27,949 nt of DNA from Thiopontia sp013349825 (GCA_963981015.1 CAXCCG010000031.1:1-27949); one strand, 5' to 3'; positions 6,886-15,919 are shown, numbered from the stretch's first letter. Program-made: numbers and translations. Notes: generated by a model from the letters alone, not told the origin.

Positions 6886-7647
6886 ATGGATCGGAGAGAA
6901 AAACGTGAACTGCGTGAGCAGGAGATTGTAGAGAAGACGATCAGTCTCTTCTCGCAGCAGGGTTTTTTGGGTGTACGGATGTCCGACATCGCCAAACAGA
7001 CCCAATACTCGATGGGTACCATCTACAGCCACTTCGAAAGCAAGGAAGACCTATTGGTCGCCTGCGCCCATGAGTTGGTCAAGGATCATCAGCGGCTGTT
7101 TGAGATGGTACGGGAACAGTCAATCCCGACCATTGAACAGATCATCTCTCTGGTGCAGGGGGTGTGGACGGTAGCAACCCGTTTCCCGGACCTGATTGAG
7201 ATCGAGAATCTGTCCCTGATGCACTCGATCTGGAAACGGGCCACCGAGCAGCGAGTGGAGGCCTATGTACGGCTCCATGAAAATCTGGCGCAACATCTGC
7301 GAGTGATGGTGCTGGAGGCGATTGGGCAGTGCATTGAAGGCTATGAAGATCTTGAACAGGATGAGCTGGAGAAGATGGCAGACTATCTGACCCACGGTCT
7401 CTGGGGGCTGTCAGTGGGGCTCTCCACCATTGTGCAATCAGGCTACGCGGCCTCTCAGTGTCAGGAGAAGGAAGAAGAGGGGGGGATTGAACACTTCTTT
7501 GCGACCAACTATATCAATATGCTCAAGGGGTATGGCTGGCGAGAGGAGAGTCCGGAAGTCGTGTTTGAACGCTGTAGTCAGATTTCAGAACAACTCTTGG
7601 CACAGAGTGTCTGGTTTGCTCCGAAACGATCTGGAGAACAGTCATGA
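6886..7647 (+). CDS. TetR/AcrR-family transcriptional repressor of the efflux operon
   Basis: A 253-residue regulator. The N-terminal DNA-binding domain has the canonical pattern EIVEKTISLFSQQGF followed by the helix-turn-helix VRMSDIAKQTQYSMGTIYSHF (about 30-50) and SKEDLL. The remaining 190 residues form the variable, helical ligand-binding and dimer domain. The ATG at 6886 has GGA seven bases upstream and lies about 24 bases after the predicted transcription start. Its stop overlaps the ATG of the outer-membrane factor gene (ATGA), so it is the first gene of the efflux operon. It probably represses its own promoter through the 6842-6862 palindrome until a pump substrate binds. The inducer cannot be read from sequence. 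Confidence 0.93.
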   Translation: MDRREKRELREQEIVEKTISLFSQQGFLGVRMSDIAKQTQYSMGTIYSHFESKEDLLVACAHELVKDHQRLFEMVREQSIPTIEQIISLVQGVWTVATRFPDLIEIENLSLMHSIWKRATEQRVEAYVRLHENLAQHLRVMVLEAIGQCIEGYEDLEQDELEKMADYLTHGLWGLSVGLSTIVQSGYAASQCQEKEEEGGIEHFFATNYINMLKGYGWREESPEVVFERCSQISEQLLAQSVWFAPKRSGEQS

Positions 7648-9131
7648 AAAGAGCCTTACTTTTACCACTATTGGCAGTGACCACCCTTAGTGGCTGCACA
7701 GTGTCCGGTTTGACGCTGACTGAAGTGAAAGTTGCCGCGCCTGAACGCTACACCGCGTTGCCGGGTGAACAGGGGCCAACCTCCATCCAGGCAAAACAGA
7801 ATGTGGTGGCTGGGCAGCAGATTCCACAACAGTGGTGGCAGCTGTTTGGTTCAGAGCCGCTCACGGGGTTGGTTGAACAGGGGTTGAAGAACAGCCCAAC
7901 CATTGTCGCAGCAGCAGCCCGTCTGCGTTCAGTTGAGGCGCTCTATCGTGCACAGCAAGAGAGTGTACAGCTGCCGACAGTTGATCTGTCGCTGGGGGCC
8001 AATCGCACGCAGAGTTCTGGTGCAACACAAGGGCATATGGGTAGTGGTAGTGTGCTCTCCATCCAAAATGCCTCGCTACAGTTCAGCTACCGGGCAGACC
8101 TGTTTGGTGGAAACCGGCAGCAGCTACTCGGTGCCGGGGCAGCCGTTGAGGTGGAACGTTACAAGGCAGAGCATACACGGGTGGCGCTGGCAGCCAATAT
8201 TGTGACTACGACCATTCAGCTTGCCTCCCTAGAGGCGCAGATTACCGCGCTACAAAATATTATTGAAGATGAGAGTGCCCATCTCGCAGTCACCGAACAG
8301 CAGTACCAGATCGGGGTGATTCCCAAGAGTGATCTGTTGAGCCAGCGAGCCTCATTGGCACAGACGCGTACCCGGATGCCAGCTTTGAGACGTGCGCAGG
8401 CATTGGCACAGCACCAATTAGCACTGTTGATCGGGACCACTGCGGGTGAGGCTGATATCCCCAAGTTTAGTCTCGACAGCATTACCTTGCCACAGACCGT
8501 ACCGCTCAGTTTGCCCTCTGAACTTACCCGTCAGCGTGCCGATATCCGTACAGCAGAGGCGCTGCTACAACAGTCGGCAGCGGCAGTGGGTGTAGCAACC
8601 GCAAACCGCTACCCTACCTTAGACCTGAGTGGCAGTTTTGGCACTGAGGTCAATCAACTCTCGGATCTGCTGAGTGGTGGCTCCGCTGTGTGGGGGGTGG
8701 GTGCCGGGCTGCTTCATCCCCTGTTTCATGGTGATGCGCTCCGGGCACAAGAGGCCTCTGCGGTTGCCAGCTATGATCAGTTGGCTGCGGAATACCGACA
8801 ACAGGTGTTGATGGCGTTCAGAGAGGTGGCCGATGCTCTACGCGCACTGCATCTGGATAGTGAGCAGTTGGCATTGACCGAAGAGGCAGATCGTCTGGCC
8901 TCCGAGACCTTGAAACTGGTTGAGCAGCAACATAAACAGGGTGCCGTGAGCTATCTCACTCTATTGAATGCACAGCGCCTGCTTCAACAGTCCAGAATTG
9001 ATTTGATTCAGGCTCGTGCAGCACTCTATGTAGACAGTGCAACATTGATGGTCGCTCTGGGGGGCGGTTGGTGGAGTGAAACTGAGTCAACAGCACAGGC
9101 AGTACAAATTGAGCAAGGAGCTGACAAATGA
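7644..9131 (+). CDS. Outer-membrane efflux lipoprotein (OprM/NodT, TolC superfamily)
   Basis: The 495-residue trimeric exit duct of an RND tripartite pump. A lipoprotein signal peptide runs to the lipobox LSGC, with lipidation expected at C18. Two repeated OEP halves follow, each a long helical hairpin; the link between them carries the NodT-family signature LPSELTRQRADIRTAEALL, then AAVGVATANRYPTLDLSGSFG. Other family features are the early QQWWQLFGSEPLTGLVEQGL and the late GAVSYLTLLNAQRLLQQ. Length fits OprM (about 485). It overlaps the regulator upstream and the adaptor downstream by four bases each, so its synthesis is translationally coupled. Outer-membrane location, spanning the periplasm. 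Confidence 0.95.
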   Translation: MKRALLLPLLAVTTLSGCTVSGLTLTEVKVAAPERYTALPGEQGPTSIQAKQNVVAGQQIPQQWWQLFGSEPLTGLVEQGLKNSPTIVAAAARLRSVEALYRAQQESVQLPTVDLSLGANRTQSSGATQGHMGSGSVLSIQNASLQFSYRADLFGGNRQQLLGAGAAVEVERYKAEHTRVALAANIVTTTIQLASLEAQITALQNIIEDESAHLAVTEQQYQIGVIPKSDLLSQRASLAQTRTRMPALRRAQALAQHQLALLIGTTAGEADIPKFSLDSITLPQTVPLSLPSELTRQRADIRTAEALLQQSAAAVGVATANRYPTLDLSGSFGTEVNQLSDLLSGGSAVWGVGAGLLHPLFHGDALRAQEASAVASYDQLAAEYRQQVLMAFREVADALRALHLDSEQLALTEEADRLASETLKLVEQQHKQGAVSYLTLLNAQRLLQQSRIDLIQARAALYVDSATLMVALGGGWWSETESTAQAVQIEQGADK

Positions 9132-10246
9132 AAACGACCAAAAGAATGGTGATCATGTTGTTGCTGATCGGAGTCCTGTTTGGCGGGATCTTTGGCTATC
9201 AGCAGTTCGTTGCCTCAATGATGCAACAGTTTCTCGCATCCAATACCAACCCGCCGGTAACGGTAACGGCGATGCAGGCACAGCATGAAAGCTGGCAGCC
9301 ACAACTCTCTGCAGTTGGTACACTGCGTGCGTTGCAAGGGGTGAAAATGCGTTCTGAGCTATCCGGTATTGTAGAGAGGGTCCACTTTAAGTCGGGTCAA
9401 ATTGTGAAGCAGGGTGACCTGCTGCTGGAGCTTAATGATGATGAAGAGCGGGCACACTTGCAGGCATTACAGGCGAGCCGCAAGTTGGCAGAGATTAACC
9501 TGAGCCGTGATCGTCAGCAGTTGAAGATTAACGCAATCAGTCAGGCCAAGCTGGATTCGGCTGAGAGTGAACTGAAGAGTCGTCAGGCGCAAGAGGCACA
9601 GCAGCAGGCGATTATCCTCAAGAAACAGATTCGCGCCCCTTTCAGTGGGCAGCTTGGAATCAGCCAGATCGATATTGGTCAGCTACTCAATCCGGGAGAG
9701 GTGATTGTCACCCTGCAGAATACGCAACGCCTCTATGTAGACTTCAATTTGCCACAGCAACAGCTAGGGAAACTGCGTGTCGGGCAACGTCTGACCCTGC
9801 GTACAAATGATGAGGTTGTTGAGGGGGTGATCAATACGATCAATGCAGAGGTAGATGTGCGTACCCGTAACGTGCGGGTAGAGGGTGTTATGGATAACCA
9901 GCAAGGGCGGTGGCTGCCGGGGATGTTTGTCCATCTCAAAGTGGACAGTGGTGAACCACAAACACATCTGACATTGCCACAGACAGCAATCAGCTATAAC
10001 GCCTACGGGGCTACACTGTTTAAGGTAGAGCCAGCCGCAACGGAAGATGAAAATGCGACTGCACAACAGGTCTTTGTGATTACGGGGGCACGTCGTGGAG
10101 ATCAGGTGGCAATTTTGGATGGGATTGTAACCGGTGATCAGGTGGTGACCAGTGGTCAGATGAAGCTGAAGAATGGTACACCATTGATCATTGATAACAC
10201 GCTTGAACCCAGTAACGAGACCGCGCCGACACCACAGGAGCAGTAG
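9128..10246 (+). CDS. RND efflux periplasmic adaptor (membrane fusion protein)
   Basis: A 372-residue adaptor that links the inner-membrane pump to the outer-membrane duct. An N-terminal hydrophobic segment (about residues 7-27) lacks a lipobox, so it is probably an uncleaved membrane anchor rather than a lipoprotein as in AcrA. The half-lipoyl motifs SELSGIVERVHFKSGQIVKQGDLL and IRAPFSGQLGISQIDIGQLLNPG flank a helical hairpin rich in Gln, Ala and Leu. A beta-barrel domain (LYVDFNLPQQQLGKLRVGQ) and a membrane-proximal domain follow. It sits between the outer-membrane factor (4-base overlap) and the pump (4-base gap). Confidence 0.95.
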   Translation: MKTTKRMVIMLLLIGVLFGGIFGYQQFVASMMQQFLASNTNPPVTVTAMQAQHESWQPQLSAVGTLRALQGVKMRSELSGIVERVHFKSGQIVKQGDLLLELNDDEERAHLQALQASRKLAEINLSRDRQQLKINAISQAKLDSAESELKSRQAQEAQQQAIILKKQIRAPFSGQLGISQIDIGQLLNPGEVIVTLQNTQRLYVDFNLPQQQLGKLRVGQRLTLRTNDEVVEGVINTINAEVDVRTRNVRVEGVMDNQQGRWLPGMFVHLKVDSGEPQTHLTLPQTAISYNAYGATLFKVEPAATEDENATAQQVFVITGARRGDQVAILDGIVTGDQVVTSGQMKLKNGTPLIIDNTLEPSNETAPTPQEQ

Positions 10247-10250
10247 GGCC

Positions 10251-13200
10251 ATGAACTACACAGACCTCTTCATTCGTCGTCCGGTTTTGGCAACGACAAT
10301 CAGCTTATTGATCCTGGTGCTGGGTATTCAGGCGATCTCCAAGTTGGCGGTACGCCAATATCCAGAGACGCAGAATGCCTTGGTGACTGTGACCACAGTC
10401 TATTACGGAGCAGATGCCCAGACTGTTGCAGGTTTTATTACCCAACCACTGGAGACAGCAATCGCACAGGCCGATGGGATCGACTATTTGACCTCTACCA
10501 GTGTCAGTGGAGTCTCTACCATCAGCGCTACCTTGCGTCTCAATCATGACTCTAACCGCGCACTCACTGAGATTAATGCCAGAGTCAACTCGGTCAAGAA
10601 CCAGCTGCCCGCTGAGGCGCAACAGCCGGTGTTGACCGTGCAGGTTGGTGAGTCGATTGGCTCGATGTATATGAGCTTCTCCAGTGATCGTCTGCTCAAT
10701 AACCAGGTGACGGACTATCTGATGCGGGTGGTGAAGCCGCAGCTGGATGGAGTGGAAGGGGTGCAGAAGGCGGAAATCCTCGGGCAGCGTCGTTTTGCAC
10801 TACGTGCCTGGCTTGATCCGGCCCGGATGGCAGCCTATGGACTCTCTGCAACGGATATCCATGCCGCACTGGCAGCCAATAACTACCTCACCGCATTGGG
10901 GAGTAGCAAGGGGCAGATGGTCAGCGTAGATCTTAATGCGGCGACCGACCTCCACTCTGTGGATGAGTTTAAACGGCTTGCTCTATGGGAAGAGGAGGGG
11001 GCCATTATCCGTCTGGAGGATGTGGCAACGGTGGTATTGGGTGCAGAAGATTACAACCTCACCACCGCCTTTGATGGTGAGAAGTCGGTCTTTATCGGGA
11101 TCAATGTGGCACCGGATGCCAATGTGCTGGAGGTGATCCAGCGGGTGAAACAGCTTTTTCCACAGATTCAGTCCGAGATGCCCAGCGGTCTGGTGGGTAA
11201 GATTGTCTATGATGGCACCAAGTTTATCGACAGCTCGATAGAGGAGGTGATCAAGACCTTATTAGAGGCGCTGTTGATCGTCACCGTGGTGGTATTTCTC
11301 TTTCTCGGTAGCTGGCGTGCCGTGGTGGTGCCCCTGGTGGCAATTCCGCTCTCACTGGTGGGGGCCTTCTTTGTGATGCAATCTTTTGGCTACACCATTA
11401 ATTTGCTGACGCTGCTCTCATTAGTGTTGGCGATTGGTCTGGTAGTGGATGATGCCATCATCGTGGTCGAAAATGTGGATCGTCACATGCACGAAGAGGG
11501 CAAGTCCCCGATGGAGGCAGCGCTGATGGCGGCGCGTGAACTGGGTGGCCCGATCATTGCGATGACGGTGGTGTTGATTGCCGCCTACGTGCCGATTGGC
11601 TTTCAGGGTGGGTTGACCGGTGCGTTGTTTACCGAGTTTGCCTTTACCCTAGCGGGAGCGGTCACCATCTCTGGTGTTGTTGCGTTGACCCTCTCACCCA
11701 TGATGGCTTCGCGTATGTTCAAACCGGGACAGCAAGAGTCTGCGCTGGTGCGTTGGGTGGACCGGCAATTTGGACGCTTGCATGGAGGTTATCAGCGTAA
11801 ATTGAGTGGCACTCTGGAGACCTGGTCGGTGATGGCGGTGATGGGGTTGCTGCTGCTGATTGGTGTGGTCTACCTGTTTGCTACCTCATCCTCTGAATTG
11901 GCCCCGGAAGAGGATCAGGGGTTGGTGTTGGGGCAGGTGGTTGGAGCACCCAATGCTACCGCACAACAGATGGCCAGTTATGCGGATCAGGTCTATCAAC
12001 TGACACGAGATCTGCCCGAGTATGATCAGATGTTTCAGTTGACGGGAATTCCAACCACCAATCAAGGCATCGCTGGTGCAGTCTTTACCCCGTGGGAGCA
12101 GCGAGAGCGCAGTGCCGCTGAGTTGCAGCAGATTCTTCAAGAGCGTTGGAATGGGATTGCCGGTGCCAAGGTGGCCGCTTTTCAGATGCCGGCACTGCCC
12201 GGTTCAGGCGGGCTACCGCTGCAATTCGTGGTCAAGACCACAGAATCATTTGAGCGCCTCAATGAGATCGTGATTCAACTGTTGGAAAAGGCACAGGCGA
12301 CAGGGATGTTTTTCTTTGTGGATGCCGATCTGAAGATTGATAAACCACAGAGTACACTGGTAGTGGATCGGGATATGGCAGCCGATCTGGGGCTTACTCA
12401 ACGTGATATTGGTGCTGCACTTGGGGGGGCGCTGGGTGGTGGTTATGTCAACCACTTCTCAATTGGTGGTCGTTCCTATCGGGTGATGCCACAGGTAGCG
12501 CAGCAGGATCGGCTCAATCCAGAACAAGTATTGGACTACTATGTACGTACGCCATCCGGTGAGATGGTGCAGGCCTCAACCTTTGCAACCGTTGAACATA
12601 GCGTGGTGCCAGAGTCGATCAACCGTTTTCAACAGCTCAACAGTGCCACCATCTCGGGGGTCTATGCTCCTGGTGTGAGTCAGCAACAGGTGCTCGACTT
12701 TATGGTCAATGCACTTAATGAGCTGGCACCGGCAGGCTATAGTGTCGATTATGCCGGTGGCTCTCGTCAGTATATGCAGGAGTCGGGCGGCTTTGTCTTT
12801 ACCATGCTGTTTGCCATTGTGATCGTCTTTCTGGCGCTGGCCATTCAGTTCAACAGCTTCCGTGATCCGGTGGTGATTCTGGTCTCCGTACCGATGGCGC
12901 TATTCGGTGCGCTGCTGTTTATCAACGTCGGGCTGGCAACCATCAACATCTATACCCAGGTAGGTTTGGTCACCTTGATGGGGTTGATCAGTAAACACGG
13001 TATCCTGATAGTGCAGTTTGCCAATGAGCTACAGCTTGCCGGTCGCAGTAAACAGGAGGCCATTGTCGAAGCCTCCTCAGTACGGCTACGCCCGATTTTG
13101 ATGACTACTGCAGCCATGGTATTGGGCGTGATCCCACTGGTGATGGCCAGTGGAGCCGGGGCAGCAGGACGTTACTCTATGGGGTTGGTGATCTTTACCG

Positions 13201-13304
13201 GGCTATCGATTGGTACCCTGTTTACTCTTTTTGTAGTCCCGGCGGTCTACATGATGGTGGCGAAAGAGAGAAAGTCTGAGAGTGAGGTATCAATAGTTGT
13301 ATGA
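10251..13304 (+). CDS. RND (HAE1) multidrug efflux pump, inner-membrane subunit
   Basis: A 1017-residue proton-driven transporter related to AcrB and MexB (about 1045). It starts MNYTDLFIRRPVLATTISLL, the classic first helix. Two halves each carry a hydrophobic helix followed by a large periplasmic loop, then five or more membrane helices. The proton relay is present: D400 and D401 in GLVVDDAIIVVENVDRH, and K915 in GLISKHGILIVQFANE. GAALGGALGGGYVN and the porter-domain repeats fit the HAE1 family. The true start is the ATG at 10251, just after the adaptor stop with AGGG upstream; the frame is open further upstream inside the adaptor gene. Substrates are not predictable here; drugs, bile-like compounds or solvents are typical. 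Confidence 0.97.
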   Translation: MNYTDLFIRRPVLATTISLLILVLGIQAISKLAVRQYPETQNALVTVTTVYYGADAQTVAGFITQPLETAIAQADGIDYLTSTSVSGVSTISATLRLNHDSNRALTEINARVNSVKNQLPAEAQQPVLTVQVGESIGSMYMSFSSDRLLNNQVTDYLMRVVKPQLDGVEGVQKAEILGQRRFALRAWLDPARMAAYGLSATDIHAALAANNYLTALGSSKGQMVSVDLNAATDLHSVDEFKRLALWEEEGAIIRLEDVATVVLGAEDYNLTTAFDGEKSVFIGINVAPDANVLEVIQRVKQLFPQIQSEMPSGLVGKIVYDGTKFIDSSIEEVIKTLLEALLIVTVVVFLFLGSWRAVVVPLVAIPLSLVGAFFVMQSFGYTINLLTLLSLVLAIGLVVDDAIIVVENVDRHMHEEGKSPMEAALMAARELGGPIIAMTVVLIAAYVPIGFQGGLTGALFTEFAFTLAGAVTISGVVALTLSPMMASRMFKPGQQESALVRWVDRQFGRLHGGYQRKLSGTLETWSVMAVMGLLLLIGVVYLFATSSSELAPEEDQGLVLGQVVGAPNATAQQMASYADQVYQLTRDLPEYDQMFQLTGIPTTNQGIAGAVFTPWEQRERSAAELQQILQERWNGIAGAKVAAFQMPALPGSGGLPLQFVVKTTESFERLNEIVIQLLEKAQATGMFFFVDADLKIDKPQSTLVVDRDMAADLGLTQRDIGAALGGALGGGYVNHFSIGGRSYRVMPQVAQQDRLNPEQVLDYYVRTPSGEMVQASTFATVEHSVVPESINRFQQLNSATISGVYAPGVSQQQVLDFMVNALNELAPAGYSVDYAGGSRQYMQESGGFVFTMLFAIVIVFLALAIQFNSFRDPVVILVSVPMALFGALLFINVGLATINIYTQVGLVTLMGLISKHGILIVQFANELQLAGRSKQEAIVEASSVRLRPILMTTAAMVLGVIPLVMASGAGAAGRYSMGLVIFTGLSIGTLFTLFVVPAVYMMVAKERKSESEVSIVV

Positions 13305-13357
13305 ATTTCCTTCATGTACCCGAAGAGTCGTGAAGGGATGAGTCGTGATAAAGTGGA

Positions 13358-13927
13358 ATGATGCACAATCCACTGATCCCGGAGATCCTTGTACTCCTAC
13401 ACGACCATCCAGATGGGATCAGTGAGTATGATCTGATACAGGCGCTGGAGGGGCATGCTGCCTTTAAAGAGCTGGAAGAGGATAATACCCTCTCCCTGTT
13501 TCAAATCCACTTTCTGGTAATGAATGCCCTCTACACCTTGCAGCAGCAGTTGTGGCAGGAGGAGCAGCTCTGTCTGGAGGTCTCTCCACTCAAAAGTTTT
13601 CTGACTACGACCAATCAACAGCAGAGTGATGGCGCAGCGCTGATTGCAGATTGTTCCAACCTGAGTGGCTACTATTGTGACTGGGATAACCTGGAGGGGA
13701 TGACTGAAGAGGAGGTAGAGCAACTGCTCGACAGTTTCTGGAACCGTTTTGTGGTGGAAGATCTACGTGGCCCGGCACTGCTCACTCTGGGGCTGGAGGT
13801 AGGCTGCAGCCAACAGCAGATCATCCAGCGTTATCGTCAATTAGCAGCAGCCCACCATCCGGATAAGGGGGGAGACCCCAAGCAGTTTATTGAGATCCGC
13901 CAAGCTTACGAGGTATTGAGTGTATGA
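13358..13927 (+). CDS. DnaJ-related protein with C-terminal J domain
   Basis: A 189-residue protein with an N-terminal DNAJ_related domain (PNPLIPE-like start, residues about 3-120, including QIHFLVMNALYTLQQQL) and a short J domain at the C-terminus. The J domain has the Hsp70-stimulating motif H167-P168-D169 between the helices IIQRYRQLAAAHH and KQFIEIRQAYEVL. It lacks the Gly/Phe and zinc-finger regions of full DnaJ, so it probably recruits DnaK to particular clients. The start is uncertain between adjacent ATG codons at 13358 and 13361. It begins 53 bases after the RND pump without an evident terminator, and its stop overlaps the methyltransferase gene by four bases (ATGA). Confidence 0.88.
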   Translation: MMHNPLIPEILVLLHDHPDGISEYDLIQALEGHAAFKELEEDNTLSLFQIHFLVMNALYTLQQQLWQEEQLCLEVSPLKSFLTTTNQQQSDGAALIADCSNLSGYYCDWDNLEGMTEEEVEQLLDSFWNRFVVEDLRGPALLTLGLEVGCSQQQIIQRYRQLAAAHHPDKGGDPKQFIEIRQAYEVLSV

Positions 13928-14448
13928 GTATGATGCGCATTATAGAGTCTCCTATTGGTCCCGTTCGATTGGTGGTGTCACAGGGGACGGTGATCCAGAT
14001 TGATTTTCATTGGGAACGTGTTTTATCCGAAGAGCTGACAGCAACCAAAGAGCCTCTAGAGGATCCTCTAGAAGAGTTTCTAGAAGATCCCGTGTTGGCT
14101 CAGGTAGAAACAGCACTGACCGATTACTTTCAGCAACCCCAACCCCTCCAGCAGATCCCTTGTGATCCACAGGGGACACCGTTTCAACGAAAGGTGTGGC
14201 AAGCACTACGTGAGATACCGCTGGGGCAAGTGATGACCTACGGCGAACTGGCAGAGCAGTTGGGGAGTAGTCCTCGTGCAGTGGGGGGAGCCTGTCGCAA
14301 CAACCCGGTACCCCTGATTATCCCATGCCATCGAGTCATCTCAAAAAACGGAATCGGTGGCTTCTCCGGGCAGTGGGGAGAGGGGGAGAAGGTCAATGTG
14401 AAGCAGTGGTTGTTGAGGCATGAGCAGGTTCTCACCTACGTGACGTGA
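13924..14448 (+). CDS. ogt: Methylated-DNA--[protein]-cysteine S-methyltransferase
   Basis: A 174-residue suicide repair protein that removes methyl or alkyl groups from O6-alkylguanine by transferring them to its cysteine. The active site PCHRV has the acceptor C135. The preceding helix-turn-helix is GQVMTYGELAEQLGSSPRAVGGACRNNPVP, which carries the arginine finger that flips the damaged base. The N-terminal ribonuclease-H-like domain (IIESPIGPVRLVV...) is shorter than in Ada. Between the domains is an unusual acidic repeat, EPLEDPLEEFLEDP (44-57), encoded by near-identical DNA copies. It is translationally coupled to the DnaJ-related gene by ATGA overlap. Confidence 0.95.
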   Translation: MSMMRIIESPIGPVRLVVSQGTVIQIDFHWERVLSEELTATKEPLEDPLEEFLEDPVLAQVETALTDYFQQPQPLQQIPCDPQGTPFQRKVWQALREIPLGQVMTYGELAEQLGSSPRAVGGACRNNPVPLIIPCHRVISKNGIGGFSGQWGEGEKVNVKQWLLRHEQVLTYVT

Positions 14449-14475
14449 TAGCATAATCTGTTTTCAATACTCCTC

Positions 14476-14565
14476 ATGAGCAAACTAATCACGCTATCTT
14501 TAACACTCCTGTTCGCTTTCTCCAGTGCAGCTGTAAGCGTTGGTGGTGCTGTAGAATGTGCGTAA
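14476..14565 (+). CDS. Possible 29-residue secreted peptide (weak)
   Basis: A short frame in the gap after ogt encodes MSKLITLSLTLLFAFSSAAV plus nine residues ending ECA. It looks like a signal peptide with very little mature protein. There is no Shine-Dalgarno sequence, and the frame could be chance or a decayed gene. Recorded only because a clean signal-peptide-like composition is uncommon in random sequence. Confidence 0.2.
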   Translation: MSKLITLSLTLLFAFSSAAVSVGGAVECA

Positions 14566-14580
14566 ATTTTACCTATATTA

Positions 14581-15174
14581 ATGATGAGTTTTTTACCGAT
14601 GAAGCAAACGATTGAAACAGTGATTAATTTAATGGCAGCCTCTGCCATTACGGCGCCAAAAGCGGGCGGCAAGGACTGCCTGGAGATCGTCGCCTTGACA
14701 GAGGAAGAGGATCTGAAGCGAATAGCCGATGAGATGAGAAAGTATGCACACAATAGCTCGAAAGAGAATTACTGGCACCGTGATGCTGCCAATGCAGAGA
14801 ACGCACAAGGGTTACTGTTGATTGGACTGGCAGGCCCGGTGACAGCAGGTTATGACTGTGGTGGCTGTGGTTATCAAACCTGTAATGAATTCGAGCAGCA
14901 GCGTGAAATGAAAGAGTTTGAGATGGGGTACAGCGGGCCACATTGCATCATGCGAATGATGGATATAGGCGTGGCACTATCATCTGCCGCCAAATCAGCC
15001 AGTATGCTGAATATCGATAATCGCGTTCAACAGCGGGTCGGCGCAGCAGCACGAGCTTTGGGCTATATCGAGTGTGAAGTGGCAATGGGCATCCCGATCA
15101 GTATCAGTGGGAAAAGTATTTTCTACGACCGAAAGACCCCATCAAAAGCGGCCTTGGCTAAAAGTAAGGAGTAG
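14581..15174 (+). CDS. DUF2148 ferredoxin-like iron-sulfur protein
   Basis: A 197-residue conserved protein of the DUF2148 family. The core motif is YDCGGCGYQTC (C93, C96, C101), with a fourth cysteine in SGPHC (C122), a pattern expected to bind a [4Fe-4S] cluster. The N-terminal region SAITAPKAGGKDCLEIVALT and the C-terminal ALGYIECEVAMGIPISISGKSIFYDR also fit the family. Its reaction is unknown; relatives are mostly found in anaerobes and sulfur-metabolising organisms. No signal peptide or membrane span is seen. The start is ATG 14581 or, less likely, 14599; neither has a clear ribosome binding site. It stands alone between ogt and the convergent glycosylase gene, so context gives no pathway. 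Confidence 0.85.
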   Translation: MMSFLPMKQTIETVINLMAASAITAPKAGGKDCLEIVALTEEEDLKRIADEMRKYAHNSSKENYWHRDAANAENAQGLLLIGLAGPVTAGYDCGGCGYQTCNEFEQQREMKEFEMGYSGPHCIMRMMDIGVALSSAAKSASMLNIDNRVQQRVGAAARALGYIECEVAMGIPISISGKSIFYDRKTPSKAALAKSKE

Positions 15175-15379
15175 CTGGTCACTGCTTGATCTGTTTCAAA
15201 CAGCTTGCTACCGCTTCAATTCTGTTTGCAATGGAGTGTTTGCATATCTGTTCTTGCTGGAACTGACAAAGGCGTTATGTTTCACCAGCAAAGTTCACAG
15301 ATGAGGGGCAAGAGATCTGGAGGGTAGAGAGGGGCTGGTTTCAGTAGGTAAGGGAAAATTGTCTGGAATTACCAACCGA

Positions 15380-15919
15380 TCATTTGCGAGGTGGATGAAT
15401 GTACACGTACTCCAGAATCACTCGCCATTGCTCCAATTTCTGTTCCCGATTAAGCATCGCCATCGCCGGGCTGGTGGAGGGGAGGCGGTGTTGTGGTATC
15501 GCGGTATAGAGTGAGGGGAGGTTGGGCAATACCTGCTTGCGGTAGGTCTCTTCAGCCTTGCTCCCATTAAAGAAGAGTGCATTGATCTGTGGGTGGTTGC
15601 TGAAGAATTGTTCAAAGTTGTTCGCTTCTATCGATTCTGCTGTGATGGCACTGTCGAGACTGCCGGGGCGTTCACAGCTTTTCATTACGTCCCATAGGGC
15701 GACCTGGTGTTGTTTCAGTAGTTCAGTCCGCTCCGGGTAGGAGAGTTGCTGCGACTCTCCAGTCAGCAGTGTGGTGATGATGGGCCAGAAGCTGTTGCGG
15801 GGGTGGGCGTAGTATTGCTGCTGTTTTAGTGATTCGACGCTGGGGGCGGAACCTAGAATCAGTATCTGTACATCATTTTGCTCTATCGGTGGAAAGCCTT
15901 CGACTTGATCGAAATTCAT
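15380..15919 (-). CDS. Hypoxanthine-DNA glycosylase (uracil-DNA glycosylase superfamily family 6)
   Basis: A 179-residue DNA repair enzyme expected to remove deaminated adenine (hypoxanthine) from DNA. Family signs are the motif LILGSAPSVESLKQQQYYAHP followed by RNSFWPI near residues 20-47, ALWDVMKSCERPGSLDSAI in the middle, FFNGSKAEETY, and the C-terminal LPSTSPAMA loop that replaces the usual UDG leucine loop. It matches what is annotated as DNA-deoxyinosine glycosylase. It is the last gene of a seven-gene minus-strand run and overlaps cmoM by four bases (ATGA), which fixes its start. Confidence 0.9.
   Translation of the reverse strand: MNFDQVEGFPPIEQNDVQILILGSAPSVESLKQQQYYAHPRNSFWPIITTLLTGESQQLSYPERTELLKQHQVALWDVMKSCERPGSLDSAITAESIEANNFEQFFSNHPQINALFFNGSKAEETYRKQVLPNLPSLYTAIPQHRLPSTSPAMAMLNREQKLEQWRVILEYVYIHPPRK

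Noticed and set aside
14050..14075. Sequence resembling a cloning-vector polylinker (XbaI-BamHI-XbaI sites)
   Set aside because: It lies in frame inside an intact ogt gene and encodes an acidic repeat; flanks are ordinary coding sequence, so vector contamination is unlikely.
15175..15379. Possible small gene or RNA between DUF2148 and the glycosylase gene
   Set aside because: Only a 13-base palindrome (CTGTTT-C-AAACAG, 15191-15203) is visible; no supported frame or terminator.
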